Shown piece after piece: positions 9,932 to 20,688 of a DNA stretch of 64,000 bases. Numbering within the stretch: the stretch's first letter is position 1; each line of letters opens with the position of its first letter. The stretch lies in the NCBI GenBank assembly GCA_025175895.1, contig CM045993.1, forward strand, positions 61,570,621 through 61,634,620. Direction: 5' to 3'. The position numbers and the translations under genes were made by a program. The notes under the pieces were generated by a model. The model did not search any database, was not told where the DNA came from, and saw only the letters and a list, made by a program, of their open reading frames with translations. The DNA is from Wurfbainia villosa (lineage: Eukaryota; Streptophyta; Magnoliopsida; Zingiberales; Zingiberaceae).

Positions 9932-11094
9932 GAGAACCTAGGATAGTCAACCATAATTAGGCTTAATTTATATCATGATAAATGGTTGACTTAGGATGAT
10001 GTGGGTGAAAATTTCTAACTTAGTGTTGGGTGATGATAATGTGTAACCCATGAATTGAATGTTTAAATCATGATTTATTCTTGATTTTATACTTGATAAA
10101 TCATCATAATTTATGTTTTTAAATGGTAATATATGATTTATGATCATAATATGCAAATTAAATGATAATCTTGTGTTATGATCATAATGGGGGTTTATAC
10201 ATGATAATTAACCTTGGGTAGAATTGCATGAAATTTTGGTTAAGTTTAAATACCTTTAGGTACATCTCACACTCACTATAGGCTAACTTGATTGAAAACA
10301 AAGCATGAGTGAGATGTTAAGTTGATAAAAATGGTCCACTAATGGTTATGGCATCTAGATGGTCATTTACTAGATCATGATAGCAATAATAGACCAATCA
10401 TGGGGAAAACATATGTTTAATTCATATACATATTGTCCAAAGATCATGGTTGGATATTTCAAATGTTTTAAAACCATTTTATGTTTTATAAACTGCAAGT
10501 TCATGTTTTAAAACAATTCAAGGCAAAACTAGGTTTTCAATTTGATAAAAACTTTAGTGTTTTTCAACATCTTTGAGTTTTTGCCAAACTTTCAAAAATT
10601 GATTGAATTTTTATGAAAAAATATTTTTTAGTGATAAAGGAACTTATTAGAATTATGTTCCCCAAATTTAATGATTTTTCAAATTTCCTAGAATTTCTAA
10701 TGCATTTCTGAAATCGGATTTCGAAATAAGAAAAGATTGTTTTTAGGGTGCCAGTCGACTGGTGTTCTGACACAGTCGATTGATGTACTATGCACGAGCA
10801 CAATAACCTATTTTTATCAGGTTTTAATGTTGTTTTGGTGATTTTATTCTCTTAGACTTGATGTCATGCTTATATAACATATGGTAGATGTTTTTGATGG
10901 TGTCAAAGGGGGAGAAATGGTTAAGTTTAAGTTAATCATGCTAGGGGGAGAAATTAGCATGTGTTAAGGGGGAGTTGCATGTATTAAGGGGGAGTTTGAT
11001 ACTCATATTTATTTACATGCTTTCTTGTCTTATGTTTTATGTTAATGTTTTACCTAACTTAAACATAGTTGCCACACATCAAAAAGGGAGAGAT
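9932..11094 (+). other. D 3' untranslated region with multiplied polypurine tracts
   Basis: No coding capacity. AAGGGGGAG-type tracts occur at about 10905-10920, 10942-10950, 10966-10974 and 10986-10994. The terminal tract AAAAAGGGAGAGAT (11081-11094) directly abuts the 3' LTR. Repeated tracts before the 3' LTR are a known hallmark of Sireviruses. Confidence 0.75.
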
Positions 11095-12342
11095 TGTTAG
11101 GGAAATCAACCCATGTATGATGTTGTTCTGATGTGTATGGAAAAGGTTTAAATGAGGTTGTTATGGATTTTATATGTGTGTTGAAGTCGTGCAGGACTTA
11201 GTAATTCACACATGGTGATAGCATTGGTAAGTTCACCGTCTCATGACTCGGTCCCAGAGTCGGTGAAGGATGACATTGCGAAAGTCGTGCGCTTGATGCA
11301 TCCACAGGACCGCTGGATGAGGAGCATTGGAGTGAAGCCAAGGAAGCAGACTTCAGGGCGAGACACGAAGGATGACATTGCAAAGTTGTGCGCTTGGTGC
11401 ATTCGAGGGACGTGGCCGGACAAAGAGAGCTTCGAGGCGAGTGATTCCAAGGGAGATGAGTGTGAGCGATTGTAACCCGGGATGAGATAACTCATAGGTG
11501 AACTTGGCCAAATGGCTGAGTGTCGGATGCTCAACCAAGGTTGGTTTGAGGTTTTACGAACATTAATCATTGCCTATGATCATGGTAGTCAGCGGCTCAA
11601 TCGTGAAGACTTCGGCGGTGTTGAGTCTAGTTTCTAGCCCAATGTGATCGATAGGGTTTGATATCAAGCTAGATTGATCACGCCAAGGGATGACAGTCGA
11701 CTAATAGAGGTGAATTCAAGCACAGAAGATTTTCTAGTCGAGTGATCACTTTGGTCACTCGAATGATGGCTCCATCAGTCGACTGATGGGGATGATCAGT
11801 CGACTGATGTGGGAGCCTTTGGCTAGAAGCCAACATGGATGAGGTCATTGCGAGGCAATGGCTACAGCAGCAGTCGACTGATGACTGCATCAGTCGACTG
11901 CTCAGTTCCCAACTGGAAGAATGACCTTTTCCCTATAAGAAGAGGCCTTGGGTCACTTGGGGAGGTCAATGCTTCTACTCTAAAGTTCTCCCAAAGTGCC
12001 CAAACGATTTTTACTCCTCTTACTTGCTTTTATTTACATCTTATTTTAAGAGGGAGGGATTGTAAGAAGGGTTTACCTCCACCTTGAAGGAGAGAATAGT
12101 GAAAGATTAGGTGTGATTCACCTGGAACGAATCAGGTCGTGGATTAGCGGCAAGGGTCGTGAACCACGTTACATCCGCGTGTTTGCGTTTGCCTTCTCTT
12201 TGTCTTTTGCATTAGCTTAATTGTTTATTTATCAAATATTCTATTGTGCTAACTTTAATTGTAGATGATTAAGCGAGCAATTTTCATCAACGTTCACGAA
12301 GGGCTATTCACCCCCCTCTAGCCGGCCACCGATCCTCCAACA
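11095..12342 (+). repeat. D 3' LTR
   Basis: 1248 bp, from TGTTAGGGAAA to GATCCTCCAACA, followed by AGGAT. It contains CATCAGTCGACTGATG at 11773-11788 and a second copy at about 11795-11808. Confidence 0.88.
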
Positions 12343-12526
12343 AGGATCCCTAGCATTGACCTAGGGGTGTGCTTGGCGATGAAAATGGTAGTGAGAGAGG
12401 GGCACTATTTTTATTTTGTGAGGAAAAACTTGCCACCGCTAGGCTCCCTAACACCGATTGTACCACCATCACCAACCGTGCCAATTGGCTATTGGATCGG
12501 ATAGTGGAATTCCCACCACACGAAGG
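12343..12526 (+). pseudogene. G1 3' ORF, middle fragment between D and A
   Basis: This 184-bp strip is all that separates two independent insertions. It begins with the duplicated AGGAT of D and ends with the GAAGG target site of A. When the duplicated target bases are discounted, the reading frame of 6302-6975 continues here (residues such as DLGVCLAMKMVV and EGHYFYFVRKNLPP) up to a TAG near 12508. This confirms it as the same ORF. Confidence 0.7.
12522..12526. repeat. Target-site duplication of A, left copy
   Basis: GAAGG, matched by GAAGG at 39162-39166. Confidence 0.88.
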
Positions 12527-13648
12527 TGTTGGTGCAGTGGGCACCGAAGTCAAACCTAAGTTTTGATTATAGAAAATGATACAAAATTAATCTCATATCG
12601 TTATCTCACGAGCTAAATCGAGTGTGCAGAAAAGTGCTAAAGCTGGAGCTGAAGGCTAGCGACATCCGGAGGAAGCCATGGTGGTCAGGCGACACTCGAG
12701 TAACTTCGGAGGGAGCCAAAGGAATCGAGTGGGAGGCCAAAAGCGAGAGCTACAAAGTAAGTATCGAGGTAAGCTCATGTGTGTGAGTGTAAGTGAGGTC
12801 GTATCTTCCTTACGGGGATGGTCTTTAGCGTAGATCCGACCAAAGACATCCCATGGATGGTCTAGGTCGAGATCGGACGGTCGACGACCGTCAAAATTAT
12901 ATTTTTGTTAAGTTAACTTGTGATTTAAGCAAGCATCAGTCGACAGCACACAAGAGCCACTCAACTGCCTAAAATCAGTCGATTGATGAATGTTGCAACT
13001 CGATTGGCGCTGCCATCAGTCGACTGATGGTGGCCATTAGTCGACTGATGGTCACGGATCAGCTTCGAGGAGTCAAGCCTTATCACCTTATTCCAAGGAG
13101 CTTGGTACCTAAATTTGATTGGATGAAGATCCCCTCGAGGAGGGGCTCAAAAACTATAAAAGGAGGGGTTGTTTAAGGGTTTCTCATCAATTCTAAAAGC
13201 CTCCAAGTGCTTCCGATATGCTCCGACTCTCCGACATCCCTACGACGAAGCGCTGCCGAGACGATGACTAGAGCTTCAACCTCCAACCTTTGAAGTCATC
13301 GGTAATGAAAGTTTTAATTGTATTTCAATTTACTTATTTCGTAAAGCTTTCATTATAACGAGGAGAGGGGGAGTGTCCCTCTACCTCGAGCTTTTTGTGA
13401 TTTCGTGTATCCGTTTAACTCCTACCTCCAACGAGGAGGAGTTCGTTAGTATTGTGGCCTCCGTGCGTGGTCAAGGACCACTAGGGCCTTGGAGTAGTAG
13501 CCTTCGGCTACGAACCAATTAAAATCCTCGTGTCTCTTTTGTTTTGATTTTATCTTCCTCTGTGTCTACTCATGTTTTAACGAACGAAGTTGAAAGAAAG
13601 TTTTTATCGCTATTCACCCCCCCCTCTAGCGATCCGCTCGATCCAACA
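12527..13648 (+). repeat. A 5' LTR
   Basis: 1122 bp. It carries CATCAGTCGACTGATG at 13014-13029 and a near copy just after (ATTAGTCGACTGATGG). A TATA-like ACTATAAAAGG occurs near 13153, so transcription probably starts shortly downstream. The related B LTR shares both ends but has a different palindromic core. Confidence 0.88.
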
Positions 13649-13650
13649 AA

Positions 13651-13663
13651 TGGTATCAGAGCC
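13651..13663 (+). other. A primer-binding site
   Basis: TGGTATCAGAGCC, exact complement of the plant initiator tRNA-Met 3' end, two bases after the LTR. Confidence 0.9.
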
Positions 13664-13870
13664 AGGGGTGCTAAGATTTGGTGAATCCACCAATCTAGCT
13701 TTTCTACAGAATTTTTTTCTTTTTATTTCTGTTTATTTCGATTTTTTTTACTCTTTCATTCGTTTAGTTTTTCTCCCGCACTACTAATCCAAGATTCGAG
13801 TCTTGGTACATTTCGATCGTTTGTGTCGTTGCTAGGTTTTTCTTCTTCATTCTCTTTTTTTTTTGTATCA

Positions 13871-15508
13871 ATGGCCCATCTTGAGGGTTTTAGCACCGTC
13901 CAACCTCCATTTTACAATAGAGATGACTTCCGTTATTGGAAGGGTCAGATGGAGTGCTTCCTTAAGACCCAAATCGAAATGTTGATCATAATCCAAACGG
14001 GATTCACACTTCCAACTAACGAAGTGGGTGAATCTTTGGATTATGACCAATGGACCATTGCTACAAAAAGACAAGTCAAAGCTGACGCTAAGGCAACTCA
14101 AATCCTCCAATGCGGCTTGTCCAAGGAGGAGCTTAATCGCGTTAGCCCATTCATCAGTGCCAAAGACTTATGGACAAAGTTGGTCGAATTACACGAAGGG
14201 ACTAATGAAGCCAAGGTATGTAAGTGTGATCTAATTTTCAATAGGTTGTATAATCTAAAAATGTAGGAACACGAGACGGTGACACGACTGCATACTCGAG
14301 TTCAAGATATCGTCAACAACCTACATGAAATTGGACAAAAGGTTGAAAACCATGACCTTATTAGGTATGTACTAAACTCATTTCCTAGGACCACCTTGTG
14401 GGCATCCATGGTCGATGCCTACAAGGTCTCCAAGGATCTTTCAAAACTTAGATTAGATGAGTTGTTTTGGGATTTTGAACTCCATGAATAGTCTAACTTG
14501 GAACCCGAGAAGGGTATAGCACTTTTTGCAGGTTCGAAGAAGAAAACAGCGAGCAAGCCACGCCCGAAAGAGGAAGAAGATGAGTCTGATTCGGAGGTTG
14601 ACTCGGAAATGGAGGCTGAACTAGTCAACTTAGTTCGGAGGATAGTCAAGGGTCGAAAGTGAACCATCACTCGTCCCAACGAAGGTAAGTCTAAAAGTTC
14701 TAATATTATGTGTTACAAATGCAACAGGTTTGGACATATCAAGTCCGAATGTCTGAAGCTCAAGAGCAAAGCACCTAAACTCAAGAAGGCACTCAACGCT
14801 ACATGGGAAGAAGCGTCAGAGGAAGAAGACGATGATCACGTCTTCTTGGCTAAACTGGCTGAATCGAAGATGGAGTTGGAACCGGAACACAAGTCTGAAC
14901 CCAAAGACAAATCGGACTACGAAGCTCTATTCAAGACAAGCCACAGATCCACATCCGGTTCAAGAGATACACTTAAGGTAAGTCGATCTCTTATTAGTAC
15001 TCTTTACAGTGCAATTAAATTCTTAACTAGGAAATTAGCTAAGTCCGAGTCCAAGGTCGAGACCCTGGTTGAGGAGGTTAAACTCATCAAACACGAGGTC
15101 TCTCTAACCTCTTCGACTAGTCGAGTTCGAGAGGAGGACTCAACTCGAGTTGAAAAGCTCGAAGTTGAGAACTTACTTTTGAAGAGTCAAGTCGAAGATC
15201 TTAGGAACATGTTGGAAAGGTTTAGTTTGGGATCTAAGGGACTTGACCTCCTACTTGGATCGCAAAAGGTCGTGTACAATAAGGCTGGACTAGGGTTTAG
15301 CTCAAATACGACCAACAAGTCGTATATGTCAATTGTAGGTCGACATAAAAAACATGTCCAAGCATGGGTCCCTAAGACCGCTTTGATTTCAAACTTAGGA
15401 TCCAACCATTACTGGGTTCCCAAGGACCAAATCTACTATGTGGAGAGACCAAACCGATTCAACGGTCCAGGGGGAGCCAGTATAAAACTTGTTTGTGCTT
15501 TAACTTAG
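13871..15508 (+). pseudogene. A gag (Copia), three in-frame stops
   Basis: The start MAHLEGFSTVQPPF is chosen because B has the matching MAHIEGYSTTRPPF. The UBN2-like capsid domain includes FRYWKGQMECFLKTQ, LVELHEGTNEAKVCK and LRLDELFWDFELHE. One frame spans the whole gene but is stopped at 14264 (TAG), 14489 (TAG) and 14660 (TGA). At the two TAG sites B has glutamine, so both look like C-to-T changes in CAG. An intact CCHC knuckle, CYKCNRFGHIKSEC, starts at 14711. It is followed by an acidic stretch, a coiled-coil-like region and the C-terminal AGLGF...WVPK...HYWVPKDQ signature. Confidence 0.88.
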
Positions 15509-16073
15509 AAATTACATGCTTAGGTCCTTTATTTATTTTTATTTTTAGAACAGTTAGATAGGACTATAACTCCTCAATACTTGGTAACATAGTACCAGGA
15601 TGTGGCGAGATGATAGTACGCTAGGAAAGCGGAGTCTCGTGTATTCGGGATAGATAAGGCATATCTAGTTCAGTGCACTTGACCGGGTGAAACTAGTTGA
15701 AGCTACCTCGCCGTATCCTAGACTAGTTAGACCAGGAAGTGGTCTTAGGTGAGTCAAGTCTCTATTTTCTTGAAAATGGCTTTGTCTAAGGAAGTGGTCA
15801 TTTTTCCGATCAAAGAAGGTCCCTGTGCATCGCCACGACATGGAAGCCATGATCTTGAAAAGGTGACTTGATGAGCTTAAGGTCAAATCCGAATCTAACA
15901 CAAGATTGAAAAGTGTTCAAATCATTAAATTTAAATCAAGTAAAATTGGAAGTCATCTCATAAGAACATATAAGGTTAACATGCTTGATCATGTAGACAT
16001 GGGTGAGATGATTTAGGTTTAATAATTTACAACCAACCTTTAATAATTCCAATATCCGAACTAACTACCTTGC
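15509..16073 (+). other. A gag-pol junction, non-coding as it stands
   Basis: No open frame. A related stretch occurs in B on the minus strand at about 45560-45170, including a GTGGCGAGATGATAGTACG-like segment, so this is a normal part of the family and not an insertion. Confidence 0.6.
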
Positions 16074-17594
16074 ATGTAGGATTAATGGATGTTGGACAGT
16101 GGTTTCTCTCGACACATGACCAGGGATCAACTCAAGTTTTTGAAGCTTCGATTCAAACGACAAGGATCGATAGCCTTCGGAAACAACGACAAGCTCAAAA
16201 TCATCGGATCAGGTGATATTGAGCTCAACTCTAACTTTATTATTCAAAATGTCTTATTGGTAGAGAATTTCTAATATAATTTACTTAGTGTAAGCCAATT
16301 GTGTGATAATAACTATAAGGTCATATTTCTAGAAAATGAATGTGTAATTAATACAAATGAAACCTCTAAAACAATTCTTAAAGGAATCAGAAATAACAAT
16401 ATTTATACTATTAATTTAACTAACTCCTCAACCAAGTGTCTTATGACACAGCAAGAGGAATCTTGGTTGTGGCACTGACGACTCAGTCACTCACACCCAA
16501 GACTTATCCACAAGATGAGTCAGAGTGATTTAGTCAGAGGTTTGCCTAACCTCAACAACTTGGATAATAAAATATGTAATGCTTGTCAATAAGGTAAACA
16601 ATCTAGGGCACAACATCAACTAACTAATCAAGAACGAACCAAAAGTATTCTTGAGCTCCTACACATGGATCTATTTCATTCACACGAAGCTAAGTCACTT
16701 AATGGGAGTCAATTCTGCTTAGTCATAATTGATGACTATTCTAGATTTACTTGGGTTTGGTTCATCAAACACAAAAGTAATACCCTAGATCAATTAATCA
16801 ACCTATTTAAACTAATAGAAAATCAACAAAACCTTAAAATCAAAAGACTTAGGAGTGATCATGGTGGTGAATTCGAGAACCATAGGTTTACAATATTCTG
16901 TAGCCTAAATGGATACCACCATGAGTTCTCATTCCCTAGAACCCCACAACAGAATGGCCTAGTAGAACGTAAAAATAGAACCCTACAAGAAGTTGCTAGG
17001 ATAATGTTAAACAAGTATAACCTACCCGATAGGTTTTGGGCAGAAGCCGTTAGTACGACGTGCTATGTTCAAAATAGGATCCTTACGGTAAAGAGGCACC
17101 TTAAGACCTCGTACGAGATTTATCACGATAAAATACCTAACATCAAGTACTTTAGGGTATTTGGATGTAAGGTACATATCCTAAACACTAAGGATTACCT
17201 AGGGAAATTCACATCCAAAACCTCGATCGAAATCTTTATAGGATACTCGACTACGAGTAGAGCTTATAGAGTATATAACCATGATACCCTTAGAGTCGAG
17301 GAGACTATTAATGTAGTGTTTGATGAAGGACACGAACCTACAAAACCCCTAGCAACCCTAATTAGCGAGTCGATTCATACCAGAATCAACTCCGATCTTG
17401 AGATCAATCCTAACCTAAATCAACCAAGTCATCCTATCGACCAAGTGATAGGTGACTCTAACCCAAATCAAACTAGGACTCAAACTAGTCATCCTATTGA
17501 CCAAGTGATAAATGACAGTAACCCAAATCAAACTAGGACTCAAATGAATCATCTTATCGACCAAGTGATAGGTGATCCAAACCTAGGAGTTTGA
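16074..17594 (+). pseudogene. A protease and integrase region
   Basis: The protease site appears as MLDSGFSRHMTRD from 16089. The family form is LDSGCSRHMTG, so the cysteine is changed to phenylalanine. A stop (TAA, about 16273) and further stops break the pre-integrase zone. The integrase core is open from 16665 to 17594 and keeps the triad: MDLFH for the first Asp, LRSDHGGEFE for the second and GLVERKNRTLQ for the Glu. It ends in a low-complexity repeat of about 60 bp (SHPIDQVIGDSNPNQTRTQT-like) at 17422-17575. The enzyme would insert element DNA into the chromosome. Confidence 0.85.
17422..17575 (+). repeat. Short in-frame tandem repeat at the integrase C-terminus of A
   Basis: About 2.5 copies of a 60-bp unit encoding HPIDQVIGDSNPNQTRTQ-like peptides. 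The copies differ by a few substitutions. Confidence 0.75.
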
Positions 17595-18003
17595 ACTAGA
17601 GCTTCATACCGAAACCTTAGTCAAATCTCCTTGATTTCCAAAATTAAACCCAAAACTATTGACCAAGCTCTTCTTGATCCCGATTGGATTATTGTAATGC
17701 AAGAAGAGCTAGCTCAATTCACTAGGAACGAAGTATAAGAATTAGTACCACCACCTAAAGATAAAACAATCGTTGGAACAAGGTGGGTGTTTAGAAATAA
17801 ACTTAATGATAAAGGTGAAGTAGTTAGAAATAAAGCTAGATTAGTCACTAAAGGGTTTAGTCAAGTCGAAGGCTTAGATTATGATGAGACCTATGCCCCA
17901 GTAGCTAGATTAGAGTCCATCCGAATGTTGTTAGCATATGCTGCACATCGAGGATTTAAGTTGTTTCAAATGGATGTAAAGTCAGCATTATTGAATGAAT
18001 ATA
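17595..18003 (+). pseudogene. A reverse transcriptase, N-terminal part
   Basis: This is the Copia RVT_2 domain: GTRWVFRNKLNDKGEVVRNK, ARLVTKGFSQVEGLDYDETYAPVA, and MDVKSALLNEYIK just before element E. A TGA at 17592-17594 and a TAG near 17737 interrupt the upstream linker. The domain is cut by E between the fingers/palm start and the YVDD motif, and resumes at 27048 in the same gene. Confidence 0.85.
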
Positions 18004-18008
18004 TTAAG
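18004..18008. repeat. Target-site duplication of E, left copy
   Basis: TTAAG, repeated at 27043-27047. Confidence 0.9.
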
Positions 18009-20071
18009 TGTTAGGTGGATGCTTCGGAGGCTCATTGGCTCCCATGTCCCCGGATTAAAATTTTCACTAATGAAAGAATTAATCCGGATGGGATGAGCTT
18101 CCCTAGCACAACCTATTCGTCATCGTGCTAACAACTTGAGTGGTCGCTTGAACAAACTAGTTGTTCAAGCAACACAACTCTTCTAGTTGGTTAGCCGCGG
18201 AAGAGACGACGGATGGATCGCCGGTTTTTGTGTTTGTCTTCGGGGTCCATGATTATACAATATATATTCATACACACACATGCATAATCAAAACAAATAA
18301 GAACATGCTCAGATCTGTACATAAAGTTAAAATAACTTTATACCTCACGATCTTCTACCGTATGTCCTATCCTTCTCGTGGACGACGTGTGGACGAAGAT
18401 CCTCCACGAGTAGAAGCCTTCTAGATCGCTTTCTTCTCTACCTTGTCCGCTGCGAACAAAGAGAAGAACTAGCAAATACCTTTCCTATCTAGAACCGGCC
18501 ACCAAATTAGGGAATTTGGTGCAACCGCCGGCCAAGGAGCAATGGATGATGCGCCGGCCAACTTCTCCAAGAAGAGTTGCCGCCGGCCACTTTTGGAGAA
18601 TAGGGAGGAGGAAGAGAACCGGCCACCAATGGGAGGAGAACCGCCGGCCAAGGAAGAAGAGAAAAGCCTTAAGGTTGGGCGCCGGCCAAGTATTGATGGT
18701 GCAAGTTGGGCGCCGGCAACAACTTTGGATGAAGATGGTTGCCGCCCACCCTAGCTCCAAACCCTAGCCGCCCACCTCTCCAAGAGCCAAACCCTAATTC
18801 CAAAACCAATTCTTGATTCTTATTGCCGCCCAACCCTAAGCATCTATTTATAGAATAGGGCTTAAGCCTCCTTTAATCTCCACCGTCGGATCTAGGGATT
18901 TAATCTCCACCGTCGGATCTAGGGTTTTATCCCAACCGTCGGATCTAGGGTTTAATCCCAACCATCGGATCTAGGATTTCATCCCAACCTTCGGATCTAA
19001 GGTTTCATCCCAACCGTCGGTTCTAGGGTTTCATCCCAACCGTCGGATCTAGGGATTTAATCCCAACCGTTGGTTCTAGGGTTTCATCCAACCATCGGAT
19101 CTAGGGATTTAATCCCAACCGTTGGTTCTAGGTTTTGTTTTACATTCTTGGATCTAGACTTCATAAGGATTATATTAGGCTACGATAGGGACCATAAGGA
19201 GGAGTTGGGTCTTGGCCACCCGATGGATCGGAACCACACAAACTTGATCCATCAATGATGTTCCATTCCACTAGATGATCATCATTGAACTACCTCACCA
19301 ACCCCCATAAATCAATATGGGCTCTATATATTATTTGTACATTAATCTCCCCGTGTTTAAGATATCGAATGTCCGTCAATTAATTGATTTACTGACCATC
19401 AATTAATTAACATCTAATTCCTCGAGTAGTACCACTCAACCTTATCATCATGTTGACTAAGTCAACCAGCTGGGTTTACATGATGAACCTTATGAGCTCC
19501 TCAAGGGGACATCATCAACCTAATATATAGGACACGGTTTCCTCCTATAATCAATGGCACACTATGTAAATAATATTATTTCCCAACTTACCGGGCATAT
19601 TGATTTAATCCATCTAAATCTCACCCACTGGTAAATCAAAGAAATAAATACTAAGTACATGTGCCCGTTATTATATCGGGATTAAGAGCATGTACAACAT
19701 AATATCCGAGATCCGATTAAATTATGTAGTCAGTACTAAATTGAATCACCTCTATGTCGGTCCTACTCAATACACCTAAGTGTACTAGTGTAACTCTATG
19801 TTCAAGATAAAACAATACCAAGCTACACTACAACCATGCCAATGGTTTGTCCAAAACCATCTTGGTTGTGAGCCTTTACTTATATTTTACAAAGGTGATA
19901 ACATGATCTTCTGTGCCACACCAAGCACCATGTTATCTACAATGTAAAATATTAGACAATATGCACACATATATAATGAATATATAAAATGCAAACAATG
20001 ATCATGTGATTCTTATTTCAAAATAAAATGTTCATACAAAAAGAGCTAGGCTTTCAGTATACATTCCAACA
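18009..20071 (-). repeat. E 3' LTR (left copy)
   Basis: 2063 bp. On the minus strand it starts TGTTGGAATGTATACTG. It contains a 27-bp tandem repeat (18880-19137) and telo-box-like AAACCCTA motifs near 18760-18800. Several proline- and arginine-rich open frames in the GC-rich part are not supported as genes. Confidence 0.88.
18880..19137. repeat. 27-bp tandem repeat in the E left LTR
   Basis: Ten units of the type CAACCGTCGGATCTAGGG plus TTT(A/C)ATCC. The right LTR has nine units. Confidence 0.85.
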
Positions 20072-20074
20072 ATC

Positions 20075-20688
20075 TCCCACTTATACTAAAAGACTATGCC
20101 GTCATCACTCTGCCATACATCTAATCCCCATGTCCTCCACATGCCTATCAAACGCTTTCGCTGGAAGGGCCTTAGTGAATGGATCCGCCAGGTTATCCTT
20201 TGATGCAATCTTGGCGACAACTTCTCCTCGCTACGATCTCTCGTATGAGGTGGTACTTGCGCTCTATGTGTTTACTTGCCTTATGGGCTCGTGGTTCCTT
20301 GAGTTTGCAATTGCACCACTATTATCACAATAAATTGTGATAGTTACGGCAAACCAGAATCACATCCAAGTCCATCAAGAAGTTCTGAGCCATCTGACTT
20401 CCTTTGGTCGCCTTAGAGGCTGCCACATACTCAACTTCCATGGTAGAGTCCGCCACGCATTTCTGCTTGACACTCCTCCATGCTATGGCTCCACCTCCAA
20501 AAGTAAACACAAACCCCGAGGTAGACTTACTCTTGTCCCTATCTGATTGGAAATCCGAATCCGTGTAACCCACAGGGACTTATTGATCTGCCCGGTAAAC
20601 CAGCATATAATCCCTAGTCCTTCTCAGGTACTTCAATATATGCTTTACCGTAGTCCAATGTCCCTGTCCAGGATTACTCTGATATCTG
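20075..20688 (-). pseudogene. E RNase H region
   Basis: The minus strand encodes GYTDSDFQSDRDKSKSTSGFVF and VKQKCVADSTMEVEYVAAS, the Copia RNase H motifs. After that the frame shifts relative to the intact counterpart in C, and the C-terminal part is only found in fragments down to the polypurine tract next to the LTR. The enzyme would remove element RNA during cDNA synthesis. Confidence 0.8.

Larger units (their letters stand above)
6976..12342 (+). mobile_element. D: gag-only Copia element (TR-GAG type), complete with TSD
   Basis: Both ends are TGTTAGGG...TCCAACA, flanked by the 5-bp duplication AGGAT. It has two LTRs (6976-8217 and 11095-12342), an initiator-Met-like primer site, a gag region and several polypurine tracts. 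The 2877-bp internal region codes only for gag; there is no protease, integrase, RT or RNase H. This matches the published class of terminal-repeat retrotransposons with GAG domain. The start of the two LTRs is roughly 89% identical by eye, so the insertion is old. It sits in the G1 3' ORF. Confidence 0.88.

Noticed and set aside
12369..12566. 65-residue ORF spanning the A left border
   Set aside because: It crosses from G1 sequence into the A LTR, so it arose from the insertion. The conserved G1 frame here is a different one.
18485..18767. Overlapping open frames on both strands, rich in Pro and Arg
   Set aside because: They lie in the GC-rich part of the E LTR, recur in the right LTR (25502-25763) and have no domain. 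They are chance frames in low-complexity sequence.
18880..19137. Regularly spaced 27-bp repeats resembling a CRISPR array
   Set aside because: The units are contiguous with no unique spacers, and the region is a plant LTR.
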